Positions 47,141 through 57,636 of a stretch of DNA of 64,000 nucleotides are shown here, one piece after another (the first letter of the stretch is position 1; each line of letters opens with the position of its first letter). The notes beneath the pieces are model-generated. The model made no database searches and was not told the origin of the DNA. It was given only the letters and a program-made list of their open reading frames with translations. Origin of the DNA: Zwartia panacis (GTDB lineage: Bacteria; Pseudomonadota; Gammaproteobacteria; Burkholderiales; Burkholderiaceae_B); the NCBI RefSeq assembly GCF_030410395.1, contig NZ_JAUHHF010000001.1, forward strand, positions 372,001 through 436,000, read 5' to 3'. The position numbers and the translations under genes are program-made.

Positions 47141-47449
47141 GTGACTAAGTCAGAACTCATCGCTGCACTGGCGGCCCGCTATTCCCAGCTGGCCGCTCGT
47201 GACACCGACTACGCGGTTAAAACCGTCCTCGACGCGATGACCCAGGCTTTGGCCGAGGGTCAGCGCATCGAGATTCGCGGATTTGGCAGCTTTTCGTTGT
47301 CCGAACGTGCGCCAAGAGTCGGGCGCAACCCCAAATCCGGTGAACAAGTGCTGGTGCCTGGCAAACAGGTCCCTCACTTCAAAGCTGGCAAGGAGTTGCG
47401 CGAGCGTGTGGATTTAAATGAAGATCAGGCCGGGGCTGTAGCCGGCTAG
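47141..47449 (+). CDS. ihfB: Integration host factor subunit beta
   Basis: 102 residues, GTG start 5 bp after the rpsA stop with no clear ribosome site, so translation is probably coupled. HU/IHF fold with [27 protein letters not shown], whose beta-arm carries the intercalating Pro. Bends DNA as a dimer with IHF-alpha. Confidence 0.95.
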   Translation: MTKSELIAALAARYSQLAARDTDYAVKTVLDAMTQALAEGQRIEIRGFGSFSLSERAPRVGRNPKSGEQVLVPGKQVPHFKAGKELRERVDLNEDQAGAVAG

Positions 47450-47453
47450 TTCG

Positions 47454-47478
47454 AAACCGCCGAATAGGCGGTTTTTTT
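47454..47478 (+). terminator. Terminator after ihfB
   Basis: Arms AACCGCC/GGCGGTT with loop GAATA and seven Ts, just after the ihfB stop. It closes the serC-to-ihfB transcript. Confidence 0.9.
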
Positions 47479-47534
47479 ATGCTTCTAGCACTTTGGGCGC
47501 TTACAATCGTCTTTTGCATATTGGAGGATCAGCC

Positions 47535-47852
47535 ATGCGCTATTTTGTTTGGGCCTTGCGCCTGATCGTTTTTCTTGCAGTGCTGATGTTCGCACTCAAA
47601 AATACGAACCCTGTCTCTGTGGCCTTCATCGAAGGTGTCTCGATTCCGAACGTGCCCCTGATCGTTGTCATGCTGTCGACCTTTGTTTTAGGAACGATTT
47701 TCGGTCTGCTCCTAACGGTACCGCCCGCTTTGAGACGTCGCCGTGAGCTGGCAAAACTTCGCAAAGAACTCGAAAAACTTCAAACTGCGACAGGTCCGCA
47801 GAGTCAGGCGGGATTGTCTCCCGATGCCTTGTTGCCGTTGTCGCCTTTATAA
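47535..47852 (+). CDS. lapA: LapA-domain membrane protein
   Basis: 105 residues with two transmembrane helices (about 3-22 and 42-65) and a short coiled tail (RRRRELAKLRKELEKL). The ATG at 47535 follows a strong TTGGAGGA site. LapA partners LapB in regulating lipopolysaccharide synthesis at the inner membrane. Followed by lapB after 54 bp. Confidence 0.9.
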   Translation: MRYFVWALRLIVFLAVLMFALKNTNPVSVAFIEGVSIPNVPLIVVMLSTFVLGTIFGLLLTVPPALRRRRELAKLRKELEKLQTATGPQSQAGLSPDALLPLSPL

Positions 47853-47906
47853 GCATTGTGCTGTGCCAAGGGCGCGGCGAAATATTGATCTTTCTGGAAC
47901 CTGATT

Positions 47907-49130
47907 GTGGATTTTGAAGCCTGGTGGCTGATATTCTTGCCGTTATTGTTCGCCCTTGGGTGGATGGCGGCTCGTTTTGATATCAAGCAGATGTTATCCG
48001 AGACCCGCAACCTTCCGGACTCCTATTTCCGCGGACTGAATTTTTTATTGAACGAAGAGCCCGATCGTGCGATCGATGCTTTTGTCGAGGTTGCCAAGCT
48101 CGACCCCGAAACAACGGAGCTGCACTTTGCGTTGGGCAGTCTTTTCCGTCGCCGCGGTGAAATGGAGCGTGCGATCCGGGTGCATCAAAGCCTCTTGTTT
48201 CGCGAAGACCTTCCGATCGCCCAGCGCGATCATGCGCAACACGAGCTGGCGCAGGACTATTTGAAAGCGGGCATGCTGGATCGTGCTGAAGAGGCCTTTT
48301 CCGTCCTCAAGGATACGAGCTTTGCTTTGCCGGCTTTGCGTGCGTTGATCCGCATTTACGAGTCCGAACATGACTGGGCGCGCGCGATCACGGCAGTGCA
48401 AACACTCAGAAAGTTGGTAGATGAGCCCGTACCGCAGTTGGTGCACTATCACTGCGAACAGGCTCAGGCCCATTTGGCCGAGAAGCCTCCCAATATTGAG
48501 CAGGCACGCGCAGCACTCGCGTTAGCCGAGCGCGCTGTGGATCAAGCTCAAATGAGCGGACCCACCCCTGCATTTGTTCGCGTGTCGATGCTCAATGCAG
48601 GGATTGCCGCATCATTACAAGATCTCAAGCAACAGCAATACTTTCTGGAGTCTGTCCTCAATCAGGCACCTGAGTTTGCCGGCTTGATTGCGGCCGAGCT
48701 CTTTGATAACTACATTGCCCAAGGACAGGCCGCCAAGGGACTGCAGCGACTGCAAGAGCATTACCAGCAGCATCCTTCGCTAGATTTATTCAACGTGGTG
48801 TTCAGAGGTTTGCGCGCGCAGCAAGGCGTCGAGCAGGCATGGACGTTTGCCAGACAAGCTTTACAGCTGCATCCATCCCTACTCGGGCTGGACCGTTTAC
48901 TCGAGGCCGAGTTAGCGCAAAAGCCCGGTGCGGAGCAGGGCGCAACACAAAGCCCCATTCCCGGCGCGGATCTGACACTCTTGCGCAGGCTGATCAATCG
49001 GCATACGCAGCGTCTGGATCGGTATATTTGTAGCGCGTGCGGCTTTCAGGCGCGCAGTTATTACTGGCAATGTCCAGGTTGTAACGCCTGGGAGACATAC
49101 AAACCACGTAGATTGGAAGAGCTGGAATGA
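47907..49130 (+). CDS. lapB: LPS assembly protein LapB
   Basis: 407 residues, GTG start. An N-terminal membrane helix (about 5-21), TPR repeats (about 35-350) and a C-terminal rubredoxin-like zinc site (CSACGF...CPGC) match LapB/YciM, which controls LpxC turnover and LPS assembly. Overlaps hldA by ATGA. Confidence 0.95.
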   Translation: MDFEAWWLIFLPLLFALGWMAARFDIKQMLSETRNLPDSYFRGLNFLLNEEPDRAIDAFVEVAKLDPETTELHFALGSLFRRRGEMERAIRVHQSLLFREDLPIAQRDHAQHELAQDYLKAGMLDRAEEAFSVLKDTSFALPALRALIRIYESEHDWARAITAVQTLRKLVDEPVPQLVHYHCEQAQAHLAEKPPNIEQARAALALAERAVDQAQMSGPTPAFVRVSMLNAGIAASLQDLKQQQYFLESVLNQAPEFAGLIAAELFDNYIAQGQAAKGLQRLQEHYQQHPSLDLFNVVFRGLRAQQGVEQAWTFARQALQLHPSLLGLDRLLEAELAQKPGAEQGATQSPIPGADLTLLRRLINRHTQRLDRYICSACGFQARSYYWQCPGCNAWETYKPRRLEELE

Positions 49131-50056
49131 GTCATTTTCCTAAAGAGGCAGCTACGCGAGCAAGAATCCTTGTCGTGGGGGACATCATGCTTGATCGCTA
49201 TTGGTTTGGCGAAGTCGAGCGTATCTCTCCCGAAGCGCCAGTGCCGGTTGTGCGGGTGGTTAAGCGCGAGGATCGTTTAGGCGGTGCCGCGAACGTGGCG
49301 CGCAATATCGTGGCACTTGGCGCGCAAGTCACGCTCGCAGGCTTCATCGGAGAAGATGAGGCCGCGCTGAGTGTGCGTCACTTGCTATCCGAGGCGGGTA
49401 TTCAAGCCCACATGATCACGGATGACGCTCATCCGACGACGCTCAAAATGCGTGTGCTAGGTCATCGACAGCAGTTGTTACGGATTGATTTTGAGGAGAA
49501 GCCGACACCTGCTCTTCTCAATGCTTTGCGGGATCAGGCTGAAAGTTTGTTGTCTGGACATGATGTGCTGGTGTTGTCTGATTATGCAAAGGGCGCTCTT
49601 GCGCAGGTAGAGTTACTGATTGAAATGGCGCGTCAAAAAGGCTTGCCTGTACTGGTCGACCCTAAGGGTACGGACTATCAGCGATATCGTGGTGCGACAC
49701 TCGTGACACCGAATCGTAGCGAGATGCAGCAGGCAGTCGGTGCTTGGAGTTCCGAGCAGGAACTCACTGATCGGGCCCAGGCATTACGCGCAGAGCTAAA
49801 ACTCGAAGCATTGCTCGTGACGCGATCAGAGCAAGGGATGACGCTTTTCACAGAGAAAGGGCGTGAGCATGTCGAGGCCCAGGCTCATGAAGTATTCGAT
49901 GTTTCAGGTGCGGGCGATACGGTACTCGCCACGCTCGCTGTCATGCGCGCGGTCGGTGCGCCATGGTCGAACGCAATGTATTGGGCGAATCGGGCCGGTG
50001 GTATCGTAGTGGGTAAATTAGGTACGTCCATTGTCACAGCAGGAGAACTTTCATGA
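49127..50056 (+). CDS. hldA: D-glycero-beta-D-manno-heptose-7-phosphate kinase
   Basis: 309 residues of PfkB/ribokinase fold: [22 protein letters not shown] start, [14 protein letters not shown], and the catalytic [15 protein letters not shown]. Kinase domain only; the nucleotidyltransferase half of enterobacterial HldE is absent, as usual in betaproteobacteria. Makes the ADP-heptose precursor for LPS core. Overlaps both neighbours by ATGA. Confidence 0.94.
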   Translation: MSHFPKEAATRARILVVGDIMLDRYWFGEVERISPEAPVPVVRVVKREDRLGGAANVARNIVALGAQVTLAGFIGEDEAALSVRHLLSEAGIQAHMITDDAHPTTLKMRVLGHRQQLLRIDFEEKPTPALLNALRDQAESLLSGHDVLVLSDYAKGALAQVELLIEMARQKGLPVLVDPKGTDYQRYRGATLVTPNRSEMQQAVGAWSSEQELTDRAQALRAELKLEALLVTRSEQGMTLFTEKGREHVEAQAHEVFDVSGAGDTVLATLAVMRAVGAPWSNAMYWANRAGGIVVGKLGTSIVTAGELS

Positions 50057-51045
50057 TCATCGTCACCGGCGCAGCAGGTTTTATTGGCAGCAATATTGTG
50101 CGCGGACTGAATCAGCGTGGAATCACGAGTATCCTGGCTGTCGACGATTTGACTGACGGGGACAAGTTCGTCAATTTGGTGGGTGCACAGATTGCCGATT
50201 ACATGCATAAGGATGACTTTCGCCGACGTGTCTTGGATGGATTTTTGCCAGGGATCCGTGCTGTTTTTCATCAGGGAGCATGCTCCGACACAACGGAGCG
50301 TGATGGTCGTTTCATGATGGACAATAACTATCGTGTCACGCTGGAGTTGTTCGAGTATTGTCAGTCGCACAAGGTACCCTTCATTTACGCTTCATCGGCA
50401 GCCGTATACGGTGCAGGCCCCGTGTATGTCGAAAGTCTCGAAAACGAGCGTCCGCTGAATGTCTACGGCTATTCCAAATTTCTTTTCGATCAGGTCGTGC
50501 GTGCGCGGGCGCAATCCCTCACGGCTCAAGTTGTTGGCCTGCGTTATTTCAATGTCTATGGTCCTCAGGAGCAGCACAAGGGTCGAATGGCTTCGGTCGC
50601 CTTCCACAATATGAATCAATTCCTCTCGGAGGGCTATGTCCGTTTGTTTGGAGGATGGGATGGCTATCCCGACGGTGGACAGATGCGTGATTTCATCTCT
50701 GTGCATGATGTGGTCGATGTGAATTTACATTTTCTGGATCATCCTAAAACCTCCGGTATTTTTAATTGTGGTACTGGGCGCGCACAGCCTTTTAATGATG
50801 TCGCTGCGGCGGTCGTGAACGCGATGCGCGGTATTCAGGGCAAAGCCGCTTTGACTCTGGAAGATCTCGTCAAACAGGGATTGTTGCGCTATGACAGCTT
50901 TCCAGATGATTTAAAAGGTCGTTATCAGAGTTACACCCAAGCGGATGTTTCGGCTTTGCGTCGAGCAGGTTTTACCTCCCCGATGCGTGATGTTGAAACA
51001 GGCGTTTCGGAGTATGTTCGACAATTGCACGCCCCCCCAAGCTGA
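50053..51045 (+). CDS. hldD: ADP-L-glycero-D-manno-heptose 6-epimerase
   Basis: 330 residues, SDR fold: [15 protein letters not shown], catalytic Tyr/Lys in [10 protein letters not shown], and GRMASVAFH. Epimerises ADP-heptose for LPS core. Last gene of the lapA-lapB-hldA-hldD run. Confidence 0.96.
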   Translation: MIIVTGAAGFIGSNIVRGLNQRGITSILAVDDLTDGDKFVNLVGAQIADYMHKDDFRRRVLDGFLPGIRAVFHQGACSDTTERDGRFMMDNNYRVTLELFEYCQSHKVPFIYASSAAVYGAGPVYVESLENERPLNVYGYSKFLFDQVVRARAQSLTAQVVGLRYFNVYGPQEQHKGRMASVAFHNMNQFLSEGYVRLFGGWDGYPDGGQMRDFISVHDVVDVNLHFLDHPKTSGIFNCGTGRAQPFNDVAAAVVNAMRGIQGKAALTLEDLVKQGLLRYDSFPDDLKGRYQSYTQADVSALRRAGFTSPMRDVETGVSEYVRQLHAPPS

Positions 51046-51191
51046 GCTTTGACGGATACTTGCGCGAAACCCGCATGGATGAATTGCGAGTTTTGAATCC
51101 ACCTCGTTTGGTTTGCCCGTCAAGATAGTGCTCAATCAACTGACCTATTTCTGGTCTTTCGGTTGACCCAATCTCACGGAGCAAACCCCTC

Positions 51192-51674
51192 ATGAATCCT
51201 TTCCTAAAAGATCCAGTCGCTCAGCCTCTTGACGCGCTTGAACCCAGTCATTGGCGTGCACCACAGAAGCGACAACGCACCTCGACGATCGCCAGACACA
51301 CTTCTGTGGCCATGATGGCTGCGGGTCTGACAGTTGGTTTGTCTGCTCAGGCAATGGATGTGAACACTGCCTCTGCTACGCAGCTTGAAAGTTTGCGGGG
51401 TATCGGCCCTCGTACAGCCAAAATGATCGTGCATGAGCGGACTCGGGCGGGGGCCTTTGTCTCGCTGGAAGATTTGTCCGAGCGTGTGCGGGGTCTTGGT
51501 CTTCGTCGCGTTCGCGCTTTGCGTCAGGCTGGCTTGGAGGTCAGACCTGCAAAATCAGGGAATACGGTCGCTGCGGAGCTGACTGGAGCTCTATCTGAGT
51601 TCTCAGTCGATCCTAAAACGATGAACCGAAAGTCGCCCGCAACGTTTGCCAAACCTGAAATTATTTCCCCATAA
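51192..51674 (+). CDS. comEA: ComEA-like helix-hairpin-helix protein
   Basis: 160 residues. A 30-residue basic head precedes a hydrophobic helix (about 35-55, MMAAGLTVGLSAQAM), then an HhH domain (VNTASATQLESLRGIGPRTA) as in the DNA-uptake receptor ComEA. The head before the signal helix is unusually long, so the start could be further in, at the MMAAG methionines. Binds DNA in the periplasm in competent bacteria. Confidence 0.85.
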   Translation: MNPFLKDPVAQPLDALEPSHWRAPQKRQRTSTIARHTSVAMMAAGLTVGLSAQAMDVNTASATQLESLRGIGPRTAKMIVHERTRAGAFVSLEDLSERVRGLGLRRVRALRQAGLEVRPAKSGNTVAAELTGALSEFSVDPKTMNRKSPATFAKPEIISP

Positions 51675-51740
51675 TTTTTCTTGTTAGACAAAGTGGAGTT
51701 TGCGGACAGTTTCGAAGACTTTTGGGTATGATCAAGGCAT

Positions 51741-52655
51741 ATGAAAACTTATCCTACCGTCGAAAATACCGTTGGCAATACTCCACTCGTGCAGTTGCAG
51801 AGATTGCCGGGCTCCGTCGCGCGCGAGCGCGGAAATATTGTCCTTGGCAAGCTGGAGGGAAATAATCCCGCTGGCTCTGTCAAGGATCGTCCAGCCTTAT
51901 CCATGATTCTGGGTGCTGAGGCCCGCGGCGAGATCAAGCCAGGCGACACCCTCATCGAAGCCACAAGCGGCAATACAGGAATTGCTTTGGCCATGACTGC
52001 GGCCATGCGTGGTTACAAAATGATATTGATCATGCCCGACAACCTCTCTGTCGAGCGACGCGCTTCCATGGCTGCATATGGAGCCAAGCTGATTTTGACA
52101 CCCGCCAATCAAGGCGGGATGGAGCATGCGCGGGATCTTGCGATGCGCATGCAGTCAGAGGGACAGGGGAAAGTTTTGGATCAGTTTTCCAACCCGGACA
52201 ATCCCCTGGCGCACTTCAAAACGACGGGGCCTGAGCTTTGGGAGCAGACAGAAGGTCGTATTACCCATTTTGTCAGTGCCATGGGCACGACTGGCACGAT
52301 CATGGGTGTGTCGCGTTATCTGAAAAGTCGCAATCCTGCCATTACGATTGTCGGTGCCCAGCCTGCTGAAGGTTCGCAAATCGCCGGCATACGCAAATGG
52401 CCCGAGGCTTATTTACCGTCCATTTATGATCCATCACTCGTGGATCAGTTCGAGCTCATCGAGCAGAAAGACGCTGAAAACATGGCTCGTAGACTGGCTG
52501 CCGAAGAGGGCATCTGCGCCGGGGTGTCCGCAGCAGGGGCCTTGATCGCAGCATTGCGTGTTGCGCAGACAGCTCGCAATGCAACCATTGCGTTCATTGT
52601 GTGCGATCGCGGAGATCGCTATTTGTCCACGGGCCTGTTCGACGAAAAGACCTAA
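51741..52655 (+). CDS. cysM: Cysteine synthase B
   Basis: 304 residues, fold-type II PLP enzyme with Lys48 (NPAGSVKDRPA), EATSGNTGIALAM and the MGTTGTIMGVSRYL phosphate loop. NNPAGSVKDRPALSM is the CysM form rather than CysK. Makes cysteine from O-acetylserine and sulfide or thiosulfate. The stop overlaps the convergent mltB stop. Confidence 0.95.
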   Translation: MKTYPTVENTVGNTPLVQLQRLPGSVARERGNIVLGKLEGNNPAGSVKDRPALSMILGAEARGEIKPGDTLIEATSGNTGIALAMTAAMRGYKMILIMPDNLSVERRASMAAYGAKLILTPANQGGMEHARDLAMRMQSEGQGKVLDQFSNPDNPLAHFKTTGPELWEQTEGRITHFVSAMGTTGTIMGVSRYLKSRNPAITIVGAQPAEGSQIAGIRKWPEAYLPSIYDPSLVDQFELIEQKDAENMARRLAAEEGICAGVSAAGALIAALRVAQTARNATIAFIVCDRGDRYLSTGLFDEKT

Positions 52656-53794
52656 CGATTTTCGAGAGCCTGAGCCAGGTCGGCCACTGAAGCGGCGTAA
52701 AAGTAACTGCGGTTGTATTGGGTGATCGCAAAGAAGTTTGGTGTGGCTGTCCGCAGCTCTACTTTTCCAGTCGCTTCTTCCGGCAAGTCGATGACGCCCA
52801 GCGGCCCGCGGGACCAAGCGGTTTCTTTTGCTCCTGGAGCGAGTTTGGCACCCGCCGCACGTAATTGCGGCCAGTCCAGATTCGGCTTGAGTCCACCATC
52901 GACGAGCTTATCCGCTGAGGCTGGAAGTGTGACAGGCGCAAAGACGGGTAACCCACGCTGCCAACCGTGCTCAACTAAAAAATTTGCGACGGAGACAATT
53001 GCGTCAGGCACGCTGTTAGACAAGTCGATCGTTTTGGCACCCGTGGCGCTGACAGCAAAGCGTTTGATGCTGCCTGGCATAAATTGCGGGATGCCAATGG
53101 CGCCCGCATAAGAGCCTTTGATGCTTCGCGCATCCAGGCGACCGGTCAAATCGAGCTCAATCAGATCGGCCAGTTGTCCGCGGAACATTGCGGCACGATC
53201 CGGACGTTTGGGGTCCGGATAGTCAAAGCCCAGAGAGGCCAGTGCGTCCAATACACGGAAATTACCTTGGCTTTTACCGTAGAGTGTTTCTACTCCGATG
53301 ATGGCGGCGATGATGGATTGCGGAACCCCATAACGTTGCGCTGCGCGATCCAGTTCCGCAGCGTACTGCTGCATGAAGGCACGGCCTTGATTGATGCGGA
53401 TGGGTTCAACAAAACGTCCCCGGTAACTGGCCCAGCTGCGTGGCACCTTCGGTTGTCCAGCGGCAGGCGGAGTCACGATACGAATCACGGTTGGGTTGTA
53501 GCGTGCGTCATCCACCAGGCTCAATACACCTGCTTCTGAGAGTTGTCTGGTCGACGCAAGTTCTTGACCAAATTGACGCAAGGCCGCCCGGCGCGTCGCA
53601 GCCGTGTGTCCACCTGCTGGAGTCGAACTGGTCAGTTGTTGATTTTTGGAGTCTTGGCGTTCGGATGTTTGCTGACTGTCAGGCTTGCCTGAGTTTTCTG
53701 CCGTTCCAGGTTTGGTTGGGGCTGAAGTCCCGGCACAGGCGCTGAGCATGACGGCCAAACAGCTGATTTGCAGAATACGACTCGACGCAGACAT
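52652..53794 (-). CDS. mltB: Membrane-bound lytic murein transglycosylase B
   Basis: 380 residues, lipoprotein (lipobox LSAC, Cys20), a Ser/Thr/Lys-rich linker, then the SLT-type MltB fold with catalytic Glu169 (IIGVETLYGKSQGNF) and the SYAGAIGIPQFMP motif. Cleaves peptidoglycan with anhydro-muramic acid formation. Outer-membrane-attached. Confidence 0.95.
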   Translation of the reverse strand: MSASSRILQISCLAVMLSACAGTSAPTKPGTAENSGKPDSQQTSERQDSKNQQLTSSTPAGGHTAATRRAALRQFGQELASTRQLSEAGVLSLVDDARYNPTVIRIVTPPAAGQPKVPRSWASYRGRFVEPIRINQGRAFMQQYAAELDRAAQRYGVPQSIIAAIIGVETLYGKSQGNFRVLDALASLGFDYPDPKRPDRAAMFRGQLADLIELDLTGRLDARSIKGSYAGAIGIPQFMPGSIKRFAVSATGAKTIDLSNSVPDAIVSVANFLVEHGWQRGLPVFAPVTLPASADKLVDGGLKPNLDWPQLRAAGAKLAPGAKETAWSRGPLGVIDLPEEATGKVELRTATPNFFAITQYNRSYFYAASVADLAQALENR

Positions 53795-53991
53795 AAATTT
53801 TCCTTATTGGCGATAGTCGATATGATACTCAGTCGGACGCTGGTTTCACCGGTTCACGCGATTCTTTCACGTTGGCATAGGCACGGTTTCACAATCGCAT
53901 AGGGGCTCGTCCCAGTACTTTCCCCTATATCCGGTAAAATCGTCTGCAATAGTGTCATTTAAATGCTTGATTTACCTCTGGAGATCGTTGG

Positions 53992-54741
53992 ATGAAGGTG
54001 CTTGTGCCTGTAAAACGTGTCGTTGATTACAACGTCAAAGTACGCGTCAAATCGGATCAGTCGGGTGTCGATATCGCGAACGTCAAAATGTCGATGAATC
54101 CATTCGATGAGATCGCAGTCGAAGAAGCCACACGTCTCAAAGAGAAAGGCGCTGCGACAGAAATTATCGCAGTCTCTTGCGGTGTGGCACAGTGCCAAGA
54201 GACATTGCGTACGGCAATGGCGATCGGTGCGGATCGTGGCATTTTGGTCCAGACAGATGTGGAGTTGCAGCCTCTGGCAGTCGCCAAGCTCCTGAAGGTT
54301 CTGGTTGAAAAAGAGCAGCCACAGCTGGTGATTCTGGGTAAGCAGGCTATTGACGATGATGCGAATCAGACCGGTCAAATGCTGGCTGCATTGCTTGGTT
54401 GGTCCCAGGCGACATTTGCCAGCAAGGTTGAGCTCGGCGACGGCGTGGCGCGCGTGACCCGCGAAGTTGACGGTGGTCTTGAAACGCTTGAGCTCAAATT
54501 GCCCGCGATTGTGACAACCGACCTTCGCCTCAATGAGCCGCGCTACGTGACGCTGCCCAACATCATGAAAGCGAAGAAAAAACAGCTCGATACCGTGACC
54601 CCCCAGGATCTCGGTGTGGATGTCACGCCTCGTCTGAAAACGCTGAAAGTGGCGGAGCCCTCAGCGCGTTCGGCGGGCGTCAAAGTCCCCGATGTTGCCG
54701 CACTCGTCGATAAACTCAAGAACGAAGCCAAGGTGGTTTGA
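53992..54741 (+). CDS. etfB: Electron transfer flavoprotein subunit beta
   Basis: 249 residues. [18 protein letters not shown] start, [12 protein letters not shown] and the AMP-site [14 protein letters not shown] identify EtfB. Forms EtfAB, carrying electrons from acyl-CoA dehydrogenases to ETF-ubiquinone oxidoreductase. Overlaps etfA by four bases; promoter probably in the 197-bp gap before it. Confidence 0.97.
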   Translation: MKVLVPVKRVVDYNVKVRVKSDQSGVDIANVKMSMNPFDEIAVEEATRLKEKGAATEIIAVSCGVAQCQETLRTAMAIGADRGILVQTDVELQPLAVAKLLKVLVEKEQPQLVILGKQAIDDDANQTGQMLAALLGWSQATFASKVELGDGVARVTREVDGGLETLELKLPAIVTTDLRLNEPRYVTLPNIMKAKKKQLDTVTPQDLGVDVTPRLKTLKVAEPSARSAGVKVPDVAALVDKLKNEAKVV

Positions 54742-55670
54742 TCATGTCTATTCTTGTTATTGCTGAACACGATAATGTTCAATTGAAAGCCGCGACACAT
54801 AACGTTGTTGCAGCAGCCTCCAAAATCGGTGGCGATATTCATGTGCTCGTCGCGGGCGCAAATGCGGCCGCTGTGGCTGAGCACGCTGCCAAGATTTCTG
54901 GTGTATCCAAAGTACTCTTGGCTGAATCTCCTGCGCTGGCGGACGGTTTGGCTGAAAATGTGGCCGAGCAAGTCTTGGCACTCGCCCCCGGCTACAGCCA
55001 CATCTTGTTCGCTGCGACGGCTTCAGGCAAGAACGTTTCCCCACGCGTGGCTGCTCGCCTCGATGTGGCGCAGATCTCTGAAATCCAGTCAGTCATCTCC
55101 CCCGATACGTTCGAACGCGCCATTTACGCAGGGAACGCGGTTGCCACAGTGCAATCTGCCGATCCAGTCAAGGTGATTACGGTTCGCACGACTGGCTTTG
55201 ATGCTGCGCCTGAGGGTGGTGCAGCTGCTGTTGAGTCTGTTGCTCCTGCTGCCGCAGCGGGCCTGTCAACATTTGTCGGACGCGAAGTGGCCAAGAGTGA
55301 TCGTCCAGAGCTTGCTGGCGCCAAAGTTGTGGTGTCAGGTGGTCGCGGCATGGGCAGCGCTGAAAACTTCAAAATCCTTGATCCTCTCGCGGACAAACTC
55401 GGTGCAGCACTCGGTGCCTCACGCGCTGCTGTCGATGCGGGTTATGCCCCGAATGACTGGCAAGTGGGTCAGACGGGCAAAATCGTCGCGCCTCAGTTGT
55501 ATGTGGCGATTGGTATTTCGGGTGCGATTCAGCACTTGGCCGGAATGAAAGACTCCAAGGTGATCGTAGCCGTCAACAAAGACGGCGAGGCACCGATATT
55601 TGGTGTTGCGGATTACGGTTTGGTGGCCGACTTGTTCACAGCCGTTCCCGAATTGGTCAGCACCTTGTAA
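54738..55670 (+). CDS. etfA: Electron transfer flavoprotein subunit alpha
   Basis: 310 residues. The C-terminal FAD domain shows [33 protein letters not shown] and [16 protein letters not shown]. Partner of EtfB; the acyl-CoA dehydrogenase gene follows after the terminator and probably supplies its electrons. Confidence 0.97.
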   Translation: MIMSILVIAEHDNVQLKAATHNVVAAASKIGGDIHVLVAGANAAAVAEHAAKISGVSKVLLAESPALADGLAENVAEQVLALAPGYSHILFAATASGKNVSPRVAARLDVAQISEIQSVISPDTFERAIYAGNAVATVQSADPVKVITVRTTGFDAAPEGGAAAVESVAPAAAAGLSTFVGREVAKSDRPELAGAKVVVSGGRGMGSAENFKILDPLADKLGAALGASRAAVDAGYAPNDWQVGQTGKIVAPQLYVAIGISGAIQHLAGMKDSKVIVAVNKDGEAPIFGVADYGLVADLFTAVPELVSTL

Positions 55671-55690
55671 TTGGTTTTTTGGCTCTCCTG

Positions 55691-55738
55691 ACCCCCAAAC
55701 GTTGGATCACATATCCAACTTCTGGGGGTTTATTTTTT
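55691..55738 (+). terminator. Terminator after etfA
   Basis: Two-storey hairpin, outer arms ACCCCCA/TGGGGGT and inner arms GTTGGAT/ATCCAAC, followed by a T-rich tract. Confidence 0.9.
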
Positions 55739-55781
55739 AGCTTTATTTTTATCCAATCCTTTCAACATCTCCTGGTGCCCC

Positions 55782-57623
55782 ATGACTTATCGTGCTCCCG
55801 TCGAGGATTTCAAATTCGTATTTCATTATCTTGCGAATATGCCGGGACTGTTGGACTTGTCTGCTTTTGCCGGGGTTGAAACGGATTTGATTAATGCGGT
55901 GCTCGAGGAAAACGCAAAATTCACCGCTGAAGTGGTTGCACCAACCAATCGAATCAGTGATCGCCAGCCTCCCGTTTGTCAAAACGGAAAGGTCGAGATG
56001 CCTTCGCAGATTCATGAGGCATTCAAACATTTTGTCGATGGAGGCTGGCAAGGTCTGCGTCATCCAGAGCAGTGGGGTGGACAGGGTTTGCCCAAACTGT
56101 TGGCGACTGCGACGACTGAGAATCTGTACGCGGCGAACGTTGCATTTTCTCTGTGTCCCATGCTTACGGATGGTGTGATCGAGGCATTATTGCTCACGGG
56201 CTCTGAGGAACAGAAGCGGACTTACATCGAGCCACTGGTCAGTGGTAAATGGACCGGCACGATGAACTTGACCGAGTCACAGTCGGGCTCCGATTTGTCC
56301 TTGGTCACGACTCGTGCGGTTGCGCAGGCCGATGGTACCTATCGCTTGTTTGGTCAAAAAATTTACATCACCTTTGGCGAACATGATCTGGCTAAAAATA
56401 TTGTGCATCTCGTGCTGGCGCGCACCGCTGACGCACCTCCCGGAGTCAAGGGCTTATCCCTTTTCATCGTTCCGAAATATTTAGTCAATCCGGATGGTTC
56501 GCTTGGCGCGCGTAATGATGTCTGGTGTGCCTCGATTGAGCACAAGCTTGGCATCCATGGCAGTCCGACAGCAGTCTTGTTGTTCGGTGACCAAAAAGGT
56601 GAAGTGGGAGCGGGTGCTGTAGGGACCTTGGTTGGACAAGAAAATCGGGGCCTTGAGTACATGTTCATCATGATGAACGCCGCGCGTTTCGCCGTTGGCG
56701 TTCAAGGCATCGGGGTCAGCGAGGCTGCGATGCAAAAGGCCTTCGCTTACGCGCGCGACCGAATCCAGAGCCGCGCGATAGAAGGCTCTGCCGGACCCGT
56801 CGCCATCATTCACCACCCGGATGTGCAACGTATGCTGATGACGATGCGTGCGTTGACGCAGGGGGCCAGAGCGATTGCCTGTTTCGCGGCTGCGGCAGAT
56901 GACTTGAGTATTGAGCATCCTGATCCCGAAGTGAGACGCGCAAACCAGGCGCTCTACGATTATCTGGTTCCGGTTGTGAAGGGATTCTCGACTGAGTGCT
57001 CACTCGAGGTCACATCCCTGGGTGTCCAAGTCCATGGCGGCATGGGATTTATCGAGGAAACTGGAGCCGCTCAGTTTTATCGTGATGCGCGTATTCTGAC
57101 GATTTACGAAGGCACGACAGCGATACAAGCCAATGATTTGATTGGCCGAAAGACGTTGCGTGACGCAGGAGCAACTGCGCAGCATCTGATTCAATGCATG
57201 CGTCAGACTCTCCAGGAACTTCAGCAGCATGCATCCAATCCTCATTCAGGTGAACAGTCTGAATGGGGCTTGATTGTTGAAAATTTGACGCTGGCGATTA
57301 CTCAATATGAGTCAGTGGTTGCGTATGTTCTGGATCAGACCAAGGATGATATCCGCGCGGTGTACGCAGGCAGTGTTCCTTACCTCATGATGACAGGGTA
57401 TGTGCTGGGAGGCTGGTTAATGGCGCGTGCAGCCCTTGCATGCGCAAACGCGCAAACTGAAAATACCGACACGGTGGTCTCTGCGGCATTTATGAAAAAT
57501 AAACGCGCGACAGCAGTGTTTTACGCGGGTGTGATTTTGCCTCGCGCGCAAGCCCTCGCTCTGGCAATCCATCAAGGCGTCACGCTGACCCATGCGGTCG
57601 AGCGTTCCTCCTTAATGGATTAA
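55782..57623 (+). CDS. Large acyl-CoA dehydrogenase
   Basis: 613 residues, longer than the classic ~390-residue enzymes, with a C-terminal extension (about 480-600) as in the FadE/DmdC-type group. FAD/substrate segments: LTESQSGSDLSLV, GQKIYITFGEHDLA, and the late GGMGFIEETGAAQFYRDARI with catalytic Glu in YEGTTAIQA. Introduces the C2-C3 double bond in an acyl-CoA, passing electrons to EtfAB encoded just upstream. Chain-length preference is not readable. Confidence 0.93.
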   Translation: MTYRAPVEDFKFVFHYLANMPGLLDLSAFAGVETDLINAVLEENAKFTAEVVAPTNRISDRQPPVCQNGKVEMPSQIHEAFKHFVDGGWQGLRHPEQWGGQGLPKLLATATTENLYAANVAFSLCPMLTDGVIEALLLTGSEEQKRTYIEPLVSGKWTGTMNLTESQSGSDLSLVTTRAVAQADGTYRLFGQKIYITFGEHDLAKNIVHLVLARTADAPPGVKGLSLFIVPKYLVNPDGSLGARNDVWCASIEHKLGIHGSPTAVLLFGDQKGEVGAGAVGTLVGQENRGLEYMFIMMNAARFAVGVQGIGVSEAAMQKAFAYARDRIQSRAIEGSAGPVAIIHHPDVQRMLMTMRALTQGARAIACFAAAADDLSIEHPDPEVRRANQALYDYLVPVVKGFSTECSLEVTSLGVQVHGGMGFIEETGAAQFYRDARILTIYEGTTAIQANDLIGRKTLRDAGATAQHLIQCMRQTLQELQQHASNPHSGEQSEWGLIVENLTLAITQYESVVAYVLDQTKDDIRAVYAGSVPYLMMTGYVLGGWLMARAALACANAQTENTDTVVSAAFMKNKRATAVFYAGVILPRAQALALAIHQGVTLTHAVERSSLMD

Positions 57624-57636
57624 CAAGAGTTTTTAA